Assembly: GCF_019393635.1 (NCBI RefSeq)
Contig: NC_057861.1
Location: 167,998,303-168,062,302 of the forward strand
Direction: 5' to 3'
Length of the DNA stretch: 64,000 nt
From: Dromiciops gliroides
Taxonomy: Eukaryota > Chordata > Mammalia > Microbiotheria > Microbiotheriidae
The translations under genes were made by a program, and so were the position numbers. Numbering within the stretch: position 1 is the stretch's first letter; every line of letters starts with the position of its first letter. Positions 62,401 to 64,000 of the stretch are shown here, piece after piece. A model generated the notes under the pieces. The model saw nothing but the letters and a program-made list of their open reading frames with translations, did no database searches and had not been told where the DNA came from.

Positions 62401-64000
62401 AAAGAGAATTATGAGAGAAAAAAAATCAATACTGCTTTTTCACTTATTTTTATTTTTTTTATTTTAGGCATCAAATAGGATTCAGGAATCCAAGAGTCAA
62501 TGCACTCAAGTTGTACAAGAAAGAGAGAGCCTGCTGGTAAAAATCAAAGTCCTGGAACAAGACAAGACAAGGTTGCAAAGATTAGAAGATGAGCTGAATC
62601 GTGCAAAAGCCACACTGGAGTCAGAGATTCGGGTGAAACAGCGACTGGAGTGTGAGAAACAGCAAATTCAGAATGACTTAAATCAGTGGAAAAGTCAGTA
62701 TTCCCGCAAGGAAGAGGCTATTAGGAAGATTGAATCTGAAAGAGAAAAGAGTGAGAGAGAGAAGAACTGCCTAAGGAGCGAGATTGAAAGGTTGCAAGCA
62801 GAGATTAAGAGGATTGAGGACCGGTGCAGGCGAAAGCTGGAGGATTCCACCAGGGAAACACAATCCCAGATGGAATCAGAACGTTGTCGAATGCAGAGAG
62901 AGATCGATAAACTCAAACAGCGTCCATATGGATCTCATAGGGAGACTCAGACTGAAGATGAATGGTCCATTGACCCCTCCAAATTAATGTTTGATGGGCT
63001 GAGGAAAAAGGTGACTGCAATGCAACTCTATGAATGCCAACTGATAGACAAAACCACGTTGGACAAACTGTTGAGGGGGAAAAAGTCAGTAGAAGAAGTT
63101 GCTTCTGAAATCCAACCTTTCCTCCGAGGAGCAGGTGCTATCGCTGGGGCTTCTGCTTCCCCTAAAGAAAAGTACTCTTTGGTGGAGGCCAAGAGGAAGA
63201 AATTTATTACTCCAGAATCCACAGTAATGCTCCTGGAGGCCCAGGCAGCTACAGGAGGTGTCATTGACCCCCATAGGAATGAGAAGCTGACTGTTGACAG
63301 TGCCATCGCTCGGGACCTCATTGACTTTGATGACCGGCAACAGATCTATACTGCAGAAAAGGCTGTCACTGGATTTGATGATCCATTTTCAGGCAAGACA
63401 GTATCTGTTTCTGAAGCCATCAAGAAAAATCTGATTGACAGAGAAACAGGAATGCGCCTACTAGAAGCTCAGATTGCCTCAGGAGGCATCGTGGACCCCG
63501 TTAACAGCGTCTTTTTGCCGAAAGATGTCGCTTTGTCCCGTGGGCTAATTGACCGAGACTTGTATAGGTCCCTTAATGATCCCCGAGACAGTCAGAAGAA
63601 CTTTGTGGACCCCATCAACAAAAAGAAAGTTAGTTACATGCAGCTGAGAGAAAGATGTAGAATTGAGCCACACACTGGCTTGCTTTTACTGTTAGTACAG
63701 AAGAGGAGTATGTCATTCCAAGGCATCAGGCAACCTGTCACAGTCACTGAACTGGTGGATTCGGGAATTTTGCGGCCATCCACTGTAAATGAACTTGAAT
63801 CAGGCCAGATTTCCTATGATGAGGTTGGTGAGAGAATCAAGGATTTCCTGCAGGGTTCTAGCTGTATAGCAGGCATCTACAATGAGACCACAAAACAAAA
63901 GCTTGGCATTTATGAGGCCATGAAAATTGGTCTGGTCAGACCTGGTACTGCCCTCGAACTTCTAGAAGCTCAAGCAGCCACTGGCTTTATCGTGGATCCT
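13489..64000 (+). CDS. DSP: DSP gene, desmoplakin, exons 1-24 (24 partial)
   Basis: Desmoplakin is the plakin that ties intermediate filaments to the desmosome. Its head binds plakoglobin and plakophilins, its rod dimerises, and its plakin repeat tail binds keratin, desmin or vimentin. All 24 exons are identified by near-identical peptide matches to human DSP from memory and by splice sites. Exons 3-7, 10, 12, 13 and 16-23 have the human length. Exon 1 is 51 nt longer and exon 2 is 3 nt longer. The start is [16 protein letters not shown], the conserved N-terminus. The last exon is open at the window edge. Exons 8, 9, 11, 14 and 15 carry small indels (see those entries). The gene is not a retrocopy: it keeps 23 introns and long intact frames in exons 23 and 24. 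Confidence 0.98.
13710..16270 (+). other. DSP: Intron 1, 5' part: CpG-rich then unassigned
   Basis: GC-rich sequence continues to about 15450, beyond exon 1, so the CpG block spans both sides of the start. First-intron regulatory sites are plausible but I can name none. A diverged L2 tail lies at about 14512-14570 (CCTGGCACTTAGTAGGAGC). 15480-16270 is AT-rich with no recognised repeat. Confidence 0.6.
16271..16416 (+). mobile_element. Marsupial tRNA-derived SINE
   Basis: Nearly consensus copy starting GGGCAGCTAGGTGGCGCAGT, with CACTTAGCCCCAATTGCC near the 3' end and an A tail. AAAAATCAG directly precedes and follows it, so a target duplication is present. Confidence 0.93.
16425..17263 (+). 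other. DSP: Intron 1, unassigned
   Basis: AT-rich intron sequence without a recognisable element. The open frames at 17032-17265 (+) and 17046-17231 (-) overlap and have no known domain. Confidence 0.5.
17280..17434 (-). mobile_element. Marsupial tRNA-derived SINE
   Basis: Reverse copy with a perfect 16-bp target duplication AGAAAATCCTTTTTTT at 17264-17279 and 17435-17450. Ends ATCTAGCTGCCCCC. Confidence 0.94.
17451..18149 (+). other. DSP: Intron 1, unassigned
   Basis: AT-rich, no gene or clear repeat apart from a short TG/TA-rich run at about 18050-18090. Confidence 0.5.
18150..18460 (-). mobile_element. Degraded MIR-like repeat(s)
   Basis: TAGAAGGTACCTCAGAGGTC, TTTAGTCCAACTC and GATTCAAACTCAGGTCCC are in the order of reverse-oriented MIR-related repeats. 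Two partial copies appear side by side. Similar remnants lie at 22260-22400 and 23310-23465. Confidence 0.5.
18461..19650 (+). other. DSP: Intron 1, unassigned
   Basis: No repeat or gene recognised. The minus-strand frame 19179-19361 has no domain. Confidence 0.5.
19650..20366 (+). mobile_element. L2 LINE 3' end split by an L1 fragment
   Basis: The left part (19650-19955) reads as L2 3' sequence, ending CTATACTATAAGCTTCTTG. The right end of the same element resumes at about 20305-20366 (ATTTAGTACAGTGTCATAC, then AAATATTTGTTGGATGAATT). The intervening 20005-20300 is reverse-oriented L1 3' sequence, so L1 inserted into an older L2. Confidence 0.6.
20005..20300 (-). mobile_element. Old L1 3' fragment
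   Basis: ATCCATCACCTCTCTGTCAG and TAGTCCTCTGGAATCATGAT followed by TTGTGTTGATAAGAG correspond to reverse L1 3' sequence, a diverged relative of 5340-5420. Confidence 0.55.
20668..20880 (+). mobile_element. Third-family marsupial SINE, diverged
   Basis: tRNA-like head (AAAGCTGGTCTCAGAGCTAG, TGTGATCCTGGGGAAGTCAC) with a 3' half like the one at 7180-7285 and 41600-41708. Confidence 0.5.
21147..21166 (+). repeat. Poly-G run
   Basis: Uninterrupted G run within CTACTGGGGG..GATACAC. Such a run is prone to length error in sequencing. Confidence 0.85.
21338..21485 (-). mobile_element. L2-like tail
   Basis: TATCAACAAATATTGATCAA, GGGCACTGTGCTGAACACTC and ATAGGGTCTACAATATAC follow the reverse L2 3' order. 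20881-21337 holds nothing else recognised. Confidence 0.5.
21740..21988 (-). mobile_element. MIR-type SINE
   Basis: TAGGTGCTATTATTATCCCA, AAGGAAACTGAGACC, CTTGCCCAAGATCACAGCTA and CATTGTGCCATCTAATTGCC are the reverse MIR order. Confidence 0.75.
22036..22168 (-). mobile_element. Marsupial tRNA-derived SINE
   Basis: Reverse copy, GGGGCAACAAGGGTTTAGTG to CACCTAGCAGCCC. Short flanking repeat of the type ATAAGTAG near 22021 and 22179. Somewhat diverged. A MIR-like remnant follows at 22260-22400. Confidence 0.85.
22405..23460 (+). other. DSP: Intron 1, unassigned
   Basis: AT-rich. Only a faint MIR-like patch at 23310-23465. The frame 22511-22750 shows no known domain. Confidence 0.5.
23468..23660 (+). 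repeat. TA/TG microsatellite and TA-rich patch
   Basis: (TA)n then (TG)n at 23468-23503, followed by degenerate TACATA and TCTA-type units to about 23650. Confidence 0.85.
23675..23826 (-). mobile_element. Marsupial tRNA-derived SINE
   Basis: Reverse copy with a perfect 14-bp target duplication GGGTGCTAAAAATT at 23661-23674 and 23827-23840. Confidence 0.94.
24390..24636 (+). mobile_element. hAT-like non-autonomous element, copy 2, with microsatellite
   Basis: CTGAGAATAATGTTTTTAAA to GACTCCAGGTTAAAAACTCC, the same order as copies at 4215 and 57346. It is interrupted by a (TCTA)n run at 24504-24581. 23841-24389 before it is unassigned. Confidence 0.55.
24504..24581 (+). repeat. (TCTA)n tetranucleotide microsatellite
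   Basis: About 19 near-perfect TCTA units. It sits inside the hAT-like copy. Confidence 0.97.
24895..25155 (-). mobile_element. MIR-type SINE
   Basis: TGCCTACTATGTGCAAGGCA, GTGGGTGCTATCGTTATCTC, GAGGAAACTGAGGCAAACGG and GCCCAGGGTCATACAACTAG, in reverse MIR order, nearly full length. Confidence 0.8.
25323..25567 (+). mobile_element. Long marsupial SINE (MAR1/WSINE-like), full length
   Basis: Head AGGCAGCTAGGTGGTTCCGT and 3' part ATCTTTGCCAAGAAAACCCC, GTCATGAAGAGGTGGACACA, CTGAACAATAGTAACAAC. A complete forward copy. Confidence 0.88.
25568..26360 (+). other. DSP: Intron 1, unassigned
   Basis: No gene or identified repeat. The minus-strand open frame 25448-25756 runs into the neighbouring SINE and is not coding. 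Confidence 0.5.
26366..26512 (+). repeat. (CATA)n / (TA)n microsatellite
   Basis: Long run of ACATAC-type tetranucleotides at 26392-26474 with TA-rich flanks. The Tyr/Ile/His and Cys/Val/Tyr open frames on both strands here are by-products. Confidence 0.96.
26870..27002 (+). mobile_element. L2 LINE 3' end with T-rich insertion
   Basis: AACTTCTTGAGAAGAGGGGC, a T-rich run, then CTGACACATAGCAGGTGCCT and AATAAGTGCTTGTTGATTGA. Typical L2 terminal order. Confidence 0.7.
27225..27345 (-). mobile_element. L2-like tail
   Basis: TTTGTGCCAGGCATGGTACT, AGGCATTAGAGATTCAGATA and CTTCCATTCTATTAGGAAAG read as reverse L2 3' sequence. Confidence 0.6.
27346..27920 (+). other. DSP: Intron 1, unassigned
   Basis: No repeat or gene recognised. 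Confidence 0.5.
27925..28140 (+). mobile_element. MIR-type SINE, diverged
   Basis: GAACTTGGAATTAGGAAGAC, TGACTGGGCAAGTCACC, AAAATAGGGATAGTAGTACC and GGGTTATTGTGAGGTTCAGA keep the MIR order. Confidence 0.7.
28141..29184 (+). other. DSP: Intron 1, 3' end
   Basis: AT-rich, no repeat recognised. It ends in a pyrimidine-rich tract and the acceptor TTTCATCAG directly before exon 2. Confidence 0.6.
29185..29290 (+). CDS. DSP: DSP exon 2
   Basis: 106 nt. Joined to exon 1 it reads [20 protein letters not shown], then [12 protein letters not shown]. One extra in-frame glycine codon (GGC) lies before TM compared with human TGTM. Acceptor ATCAG, donor GTGAGT. Head-domain segment. The exon is antisense to an open frame at 29048-29314 that has no meaning of its own. 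Confidence 0.97.
29905..30068 (-). mobile_element. Marsupial tRNA-derived SINE
   Basis: Reverse copy with a long CTTT-type tail, GAGGCAATTGGGGTTAAGTG to CACCTAGCTACCCC. A diverged target repeat around CCTGGCCTTTT and CCTGACCTTTT flanks it. Confidence 0.88.
30721..30890 (+). mobile_element. Marsupial tRNA-derived SINE
   Basis: Forward copy, GGGGAGCAGCTAGGTGGCAC to CACTTAACCCTCACTGACCC, with a long A/C-rich tail. Confidence 0.92.
31772..31950 (+). mobile_element. Marsupial tRNA-derived SINE with (GAAT)n tail
   Basis: Forward copy, GGGGCAGCTAGGTGGCACAG to CCCTAATTGCCTCACCC. It ends in AAACAAACAAATGAATG repeats. The flank AAATGAATAG before it suggests the GAAT run grew out of the target duplication. 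Confidence 0.9.
32028..32293 (-). mobile_element. Long marsupial SINE (MAR1/WSINE-like)
   Basis: Reverse copy: TGTTGTTTTCTGTTTAGTC, TTAGCAAAGATACTAGAGCA, GAAACTGAGGCAAATAGGGT, ending GTGTCACCTAGCTGCCCC. Confidence 0.88.
32645..32793 (+). CDS. DSP: DSP exon 3
   Basis: 149 nt, as in human. Reads [50 protein letters not shown]. Acceptor CTCAG, donor GTATTA. End of the head domain. Confidence 0.98.
33024..33193 (+). mobile_element. Marsupial tRNA-derived SINE
   Basis: Forward copy starting AGGCAGCTAGGTGGCGCAGT, with C-run and A-run tail. A 9-bp target duplication ATACCTCTA lies at 33015-33023 and 33194-33202. Confidence 0.92.
33436..33965 (-). mobile_element. Old L1 3' fragment
   Basis: Sequence order as in the L1 3' region at 5045-5560 but more diverged: CTTCACTTTACATCAGTTC, ATAAGTCTTCTTATGTTTC, CATTTATCATTTCTAATAG. 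Confidence 0.55.
34313..34487 (+). CDS. DSP: DSP exon 4
   Basis: 175 nt, as in human. Reads [52 protein letters not shown]. Donor GTAAGC. This starts the plakin domain (spectrin-like repeats). Confidence 0.98.
35836..36072 (+). mobile_element. Third-family marsupial SINE, diverged
   Basis: Head GTGTAGTGGATAGAAAGTTG, TGTGTGACCCTAAGCAAGTC. The 3' half GACCTGCATGGGCAGAGGGC does not match the other two families. Confidence 0.55.
36105..36353 (+). mobile_element. Long marsupial SINE (MAR1/WSINE-like), full length
   Basis: AGGGCAGGTAGATGGTGCAG head, GAGCTGGAGAAGGAAATGAC, ATCTTTGCCAAGAAAACCCC and a TTGAACAACAACAG end. Confidence 0.9.
36796..36948 (-). mobile_element. Marsupial tRNA-derived SINE
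   Basis: Reverse copy ending CACCTAGCTGCCCCC. An imperfect target duplication TAGCARCAATTTT lies on both sides (about 36782 and 36951). Confidence 0.92.
38054..38450 (+). mobile_element. Long marsupial SINE interrupted by a younger SINE
   Basis: Head at 38054 (AGGCAGCTCGGTAGCACAGT). The body stops at AAGAAAATCCTG (38244) and resumes at 38392 with the same AAGAAAATCCTG then AGTGGGTCATGAAGAG, ending CTGAATAATG. Confidence 0.9.
38245..38391 (+). mobile_element. Marsupial tRNA-derived SINE nested in the long SINE
   Basis: Complete forward copy with a perfect 12-bp target duplication AAGAAAATCCTG at 38233-38244 and 38392-38403, both inside the older SINE. Confidence 0.95.
38687..38855 (-). mobile_element. 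Marsupial tRNA-derived SINE
   Basis: Reverse copy with a (TTC)n-rich tail. A 16-bp duplication AAAAGAGTAGRTTTTT lies at 38671-38686 and 38856-38871 with one mismatch. Confidence 0.93.
39240..39368 (+). CDS. DSP: DSP exon 5
   Basis: 129 nt, 43 codons. Reads [43 protein letters not shown]. Acceptor CCTAG, donor GTACTA. Plakin domain, spectrin-like repeat. Confidence 0.98.
39369..40263 (+). other. DSP: Intron 5
   Basis: 0.9 kb, AT-rich, nothing recognised. Confidence 0.55.
40264..40314 (+). CDS. DSP: DSP exon 6
   Basis: 51 nt, the smallest exon, 17 codons: [17 protein letters not shown]. Acceptor TTCAAG, donor GTAAGC. Easily missed by frame scanning; placed by peptide match and flanking splice sites. 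Confidence 0.97.
40760..41110 (+). mobile_element. Two MIR-type SINE copies (intron 6)
   Basis: First copy 40760-40915 (GGAGTCATAATAACCTGGGT, TGTGCCTCAGTTTCCTCATC). Second copy 40922-41110 (CTAGCTGTGTGACCTTGTAC, AGGGTTGTTGTGAGAATC, GTGCTTGGCACATAGTAG). Confidence 0.8.
41505..41708 (+). mobile_element. Third-family marsupial SINE (intron 6)
   Basis: Head TGTGTGATCCTGGGCAGGTC and a 3' half TTGGTAGAAGGAATTTCCTC, TGCCAGTGAAATCACAAATC matching the copy at 7180-7285. The rest of intron 6 is unassigned. Confidence 0.6.
41872..42033 (+). CDS. DSP: DSP exon 7
   Basis: 162 nt, 54 codons. Reads [54 protein letters not shown]. Acceptor TTGCAG, donor GTAAGT. Plakin domain. Intact. Confidence 0.98.
42285..42545 (+). 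mobile_element. MIR-type SINE (intron 7)
   Basis: CAGTGGATAGAATCCTGGGC, TGTGTGACCTTGAGTAAACT, CATCTGTAAAATGGGGATAT, GTTGCTGTGAGGATCAAATG. MIR order complete. Confidence 0.8.
42570..42885 (-). mobile_element. L1 3' end fragment (intron 7)
   Basis: Clear copy of the sequence at 5100-5350: AAGTTCCAAATTCTCTCCCT, TTCATATAGGTTACATGTTG, AGTATGCTTCAATCTATATT. Truncated. Confidence 0.7.
43068..43173 (+). CDS. DSP: DSP exon 8 (one-base insertion)
   Basis: 106 nt; human has 105. Reads [33 protein letters not shown]. It then needs AAA ATC GAG but shows one extra A in the A run (43163-43168), shifting the frame just before donor GTAGGT. Splice sites are normal. Most simply a homopolymer error. Confidence 0.95.
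43547..43640 (+). CDS. DSP: DSP exon 9 (two single-base deletions)
   Basis: 94 nt; human has 96. Reads AYMD, then one base is missing before the codons for TLQTQ, and one G is missing from the Trp codon at about 43573. From there it reads [22 protein letters not shown]. Acceptor CTGCAG and donor GTAAGC are intact. Plakin domain. Confidence 0.94.
43896..44110 (+). mobile_element. Long marsupial SINE, 3' truncated (intron 9)
   Basis: GGGGAAGCTAGGTGGCACAG head, GAGCTAGAGAAGGAAATGAC, TATCTTTGCCAAGAAAG. The last part of the 3' half is missing and replaced by an A run. Confidence 0.87.
44184..44309 (+). CDS. DSP: DSP exon 10
   Basis: 126 nt, 42 codons, intact although its neighbours are not. Reads [42 protein letters not shown]. 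Acceptor GGTAG, donor GTATTG. Confidence 0.97.
44863..45013 (+). CDS. DSP: DSP exon 11 (four single-base indels)
   Basis: 151 nt; human has 153. Reads [11 protein letters not shown], then three bases are missing over the QVQN codons (44893-44906), so a literal reading gives SAN. It continues [20 protein letters not shown]. One extra A at 44965-44967 puts a literal TAA in frame. Beyond it [15 protein letters not shown] follows. This exon begins the SH3 domain embedded in the plakin domain. Donor GTATGT. Confidence 0.94.
45014..46199 (+). other. DSP: Intron 11
   Basis: 1.2 kb, nothing recognised apart from a CA-rich patch at 45786-45800 and a T run at 46164-46177 near the acceptor. Confidence 0.55.
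46200..46354 (+). CDS. DSP: DSP exon 12
   Basis: 155 nt, intact. Reads [51 protein letters not shown]. This is the rest of the SH3 domain. Acceptor GACAG, donor GTAAGT. Its antisense open frame 46113-46376 is a shadow. Confidence 0.98.
46440..46592 (-). mobile_element. Marsupial tRNA-derived SINE (intron 12)
   Basis: Reverse copy: T run, GCGTGGCAATGAGGGTTAAA to GTGCCACCTACCTACCC. Confidence 0.9.
46870..47020 (-). mobile_element. Marsupial tRNA-derived SINE (intron 12)
   Basis: Reverse copy, GGGGGCAATGAGAGTTAAGT to CCACTGTGCACCGAGC. Flanks share TTCAATT (46850 and 47021). Confidence 0.88.
47140..47540 (-). mobile_element. L2-like interspersed repeat (intron 12)
   Basis: ATCAGGCACTAAACTATGTG and TCCTGTCCTCAAGGAGCTTA are reverse L2 3' sequence. 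The part to about 47540 resembles the same longer element seen at 8610-8990. Family uncertain. Confidence 0.5.
48110..48236 (+). CDS. DSP: DSP exon 13
   Basis: 127 nt, intact. Reads [42 protein letters not shown], identical to human by memory. Acceptor TTCTAG, donor GTATGT. Confidence 0.98.
48666..48761 (-). mobile_element. Truncated marsupial SINE (intron 13)
   Basis: TTTGTGGGGCAATGAGGGTT to GTGTCTGAGACCGATTTGAA, then stops. A MIR-like remnant follows to about 48890 and an L2-like tail at 48955-49040. Confidence 0.8.
49070..49395 (-). mobile_element. L1 3' fragment (intron 13)
   Basis: CCAATTTGCTGGATTCGAGG, GTTTGTTCATATCCTTTGAC, CTTGGATATCAGATGCTTAT are the reverse complement of the L1 ORF2 end, as in other mammals. 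Confidence 0.7.
49655..49853 (+). CDS. DSP: DSP exon 14 (three single-base deletions)
   Basis: 199 nt; human has 202. Reads [30 protein letters not shown]. Then a G is missing before ATG (49746), one A is missing in the A run at about 49770, and a G is missing from the Val codon at about 49816. The intended product is [38 protein letters not shown] literal reading meets a stop. Donor GTTTGC is weaker than the others. Confidence 0.93.
50270..50488 (+). CDS. DSP: DSP exon 15 (two single-base deletions)
   Basis: 219 nt; human has 227. An A is missing from the Glu codon after TTT (50282) and a G before the codons for ETW (about 50352). Apart from these the exon reads [69 protein letters not shown]. 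The loop after ITH is two residues shorter than in human and quite different. Acceptor TTTTAAG, donor GTATGT. Confidence 0.92.
51365..51700 (-). mobile_element. L2-like interspersed repeat
   Basis: AAATATCTATTAACTTGTCC, GGGCTTACACTCTACATATA and AAGACTTGTGGAAGAAGGAG, then GGATGGGGGAGGGCATTCTG, follow the order of a repeat common in mammals that includes a reverse L2-type end. Family not certain. Confidence 0.5.
51855..52115 (+). mobile_element. MIR-type SINE
   Basis: TTTAATGGATAGAGTATTGA, TGTGTGACCCTGAGCAAGTC, AAAATGGGGATAATAATAG, AAAGTGCTTTGCAAACC. Complete MIR order. Confidence 0.8.
52321..52469 (-). mobile_element. Marsupial tRNA-derived SINE
   Basis: Reverse copy, near consensus, with a perfect 14-bp duplication CTCCTTTCACCTTT at 52307-52320 and 52470-52483. 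Confidence 0.95.
53100..53340 (-). mobile_element. MIR-type SINE carrying a U6 insertion
   Basis: ACGTGATCTCATTTGATC, then after the insertion AATCCCCATTTTATGAATAG, GGAAACTGAGGCTCAGAGAG, in reverse MIR order. Confidence 0.75.
53135..53163 (-). pseudogene. U6 snRNA 5'-end fragment, retrotransposed
   Basis: On the minus strand this reads GTACTTGCTTCGGCAGCACA and then TGTACTAAA. It matches the first 29 nt of U6 snRNA (GTGCTCGCTTCGGCAGCACA then TATACTAAA) with three differences. It is flanked by a perfect 13-bp duplication CTCATTTGATCTT at 53122-53134 and 53163-53175, inside a MIR. The fragment starts at the true U6 5' end and stops in its A run, as expected of a 3'-truncated copy inserted by the LINE machinery. 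Too short to be a gene. Confidence 0.85.
53808..53974 (+). CDS. DSP: DSP exon 16
   Basis: 167 nt, intact. Reads [55 protein letters not shown]. Acceptor GACAG, donor GTAAAA. The frame is clean from here to the end of the window. Confidence 0.98.
54350..54600 (+). mobile_element. MIR-type SINE, diverged (intron 16)
   Basis: TTTAGGTTCAAGTTGTGATT, GTTGAGTGACCTTGAGCAAG, CTGAGTTCCTCATCTACAAT. Old copy. Confidence 0.6.
54686..54824 (+). CDS. DSP: DSP exon 17
   Basis: 139 nt, intact. Reads [46 protein letters not shown]. Acceptor TACAG, donor GTATTT. Plakin domain. Confidence 0.98.
55240..55433 (+). CDS. DSP: DSP exon 18
   Basis: 194 nt, intact. Reads [64 protein letters not shown]. Acceptor TTGCAG, donor GTTGGT. 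Confidence 0.98.
55978..56140 (+). CDS. DSP: DSP exon 19
   Basis: 163 nt, intact. Reads [54 protein letters not shown]. Acceptor ACCAG, donor GTATGT. Confidence 0.98.
56472..56555 (+). CDS. DSP: DSP exon 20
   Basis: 84 nt, 28 codons: [28 protein letters not shown]. Acceptor ATGCAG, donor GTATGT. Confidence 0.98.
56939..57046 (+). CDS. DSP: DSP exon 21
   Basis: 108 nt, 36 codons: [36 protein letters not shown]. Acceptor CTCTAG, donor GTCTAT, which is weaker than usual. Confidence 0.98.
57346..57517 (+). mobile_element. hAT-like non-autonomous element, copy 3 (intron 21)
   Basis: Starts GCGGTTCTTGTGCC and ends CCCAGGTTAAGAACCCTG, giving short inverted ends of the type CAGGGTTCTT. The middle ATTCTTTTAAATGCATAAAA is shared with 4215-4392 and 24390-24636. 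Best-preserved of the three. Confidence 0.6.
57719..57817 (+). CDS. DSP: DSP exon 22
   Basis: 99 nt, 33 codons: [33 protein letters not shown]. Acceptor CTTAAG, donor GTAATT. End of the plakin domain. Confidence 0.98.
57818..59077 (+). other. DSP: Intron 22
   Basis: 1.26 kb. A degraded L2-like tail lies at about 58430-58490 (AGCTCCATGAGGCCAGAGAC). A short TA/CA patch lies at 58968-59000. Otherwise unassigned. Confidence 0.55.
59078..61372 (+). CDS. DSP: DSP exon 23, coiled-coil rod
   Basis: 2,295 nt, 765 codons, intact, the length I recall for human. It starts [20 protein letters not shown] and ends EKFQKQAIE before donor GTATTC. Almost all of it is heptad-patterned, Glu/Lys/Arg/Leu-rich coiled coil that pairs two desmoplakin chains. 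It includes an internal duplication with a 156-residue offset ([13 protein letters not shown] and [13 protein letters not shown]). Full splicing gives the long form DSPI. Two internal donors at 59576 and 60044 can shorten the rod. The upstream in-frame ATG at 59024 is intronic and not a start. Confidence 0.99.
59571..59581 (+). promoter_or_regulatory. DSP: Alternative splice donor for DSPII
   Basis: CAAAG|GTAAGA, with the exon side ending at 59575. This is a full-consensus 5' splice site 498 nt (166 codons, phase 0) into exon 23, at Lys of ENELAK. Joining it to exon 24 removes 599 residues, the known difference between human DSPI and DSPII (residues 1195-1793). Confidence 0.9.
60034..60049 (+). 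promoter_or_regulatory. DSP: Alternative splice donor for DSPIa
   Basis: GTAAG|GTAAGA, with the exon side ending at 60043, in the second copy of the internal repeat ([11 protein letters not shown]). It is phase 0 and 966 nt into exon 23. Use would remove residues equivalent to human 1351-1793, which I recall as the DSPIa isoform. A second GTAAG at 60039-60043 lies 5 nt upstream and out of frame. Confidence 0.8.
61373..62467 (+). other. DSP: Intron 23
   Basis: 1.1 kb, AT-rich, no repeat recognised. It ends in a T-rich tract and the acceptor TTTTAG before exon 24. Confidence 0.6.
62468..64000 (+). CDS. DSP: DSP exon 24 (partial), rod end and plakin repeats
   Basis: 511 codons without a stop, cut by the window edge. 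It starts [20 protein letters not shown]. The coiled coil continues to about 62920 ([12 protein letters not shown]). Plakin repeat domain A follows, about 62966-63712, with repeat motifs such as [20 protein letters not shown] and [20 protein letters not shown]. Domain B starts about 63818 and reaches [14 protein letters not shown] at the edge. These globular repeats bind intermediate filaments. The missing part should hold the rest of domain B, domain C and the Gly-Ser-Arg-rich tail. Confidence 0.98.

Overview
This window is vertebrate nuclear DNA from a marsupial. It holds the 5' flank and most of one gene, DSP (desmoplakin), on the + strand. The gene call rests on my reading the exons one by one: exons 1 to 23 are all present and exon 24 runs off the right edge. 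Every exon has AG/GT-type boundaries, and exon lengths and phases match human DSP as I recall it (24 exons, 2,871 residues). The marsupial call rests on the repeats. The commonest is a tRNA-derived SINE starting GGGCAGCTAGGTGGC. A longer relative ends in a segment reading CTTTGCCAAGAAAACCCC. The short SINE lacks the 3' part I remember from the opossum Monodelphis, so an Australasian lineage is more likely (inference).

Layout. 1-12,500 is intergenic: L2, L1/half-L1, MIR-type SINEs and marsupial SINEs, with no gene I can support. 12,530-13,488 is a GC-rich, CpG-rich block with GC boxes and no obvious TATA box, read as the DSP promoter and 5' UTR. Exon 1 (start codon 13,489) is followed by a 15.5 kb repeat-rich intron 1. 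Exons 2-22 lie between 29,185 and 57,817. The 2,295-nt exon 23 (59,078-61,372) encodes most of the coiled-coil rod. Exon 24 starts at 62,468 and stays open to 64,000, covering the rod end, plakin repeat domain A and the start of domain B.

The product is the obligate desmosomal plakin. Its head and plakin domain (exons 1-22) bind plakoglobin and plakophilin at the membrane plaque, the rod dimerises, and the tail binds intermediate filaments.

Points of note: (1) exon 23 keeps two in-frame internal splice donors, 468 nt apart in two copies of an internal repeat, at the positions expected for the short isoforms DSPII and DSPIa; (2) exons 8, 9, 11, 14 and 15 carry about twelve single-base indels while all other exons are clean, most simply local assembly errors; (3) exon 1 has an expanded polyglycine tract; (4) a 29-nt fragment of the 5' end of U6 snRNA flanked by a 13-bp target duplication lies in intron 15; (5) many SINEs carry readable target-site duplications. 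I found no new gene system; this is a well-known locus with interesting details.
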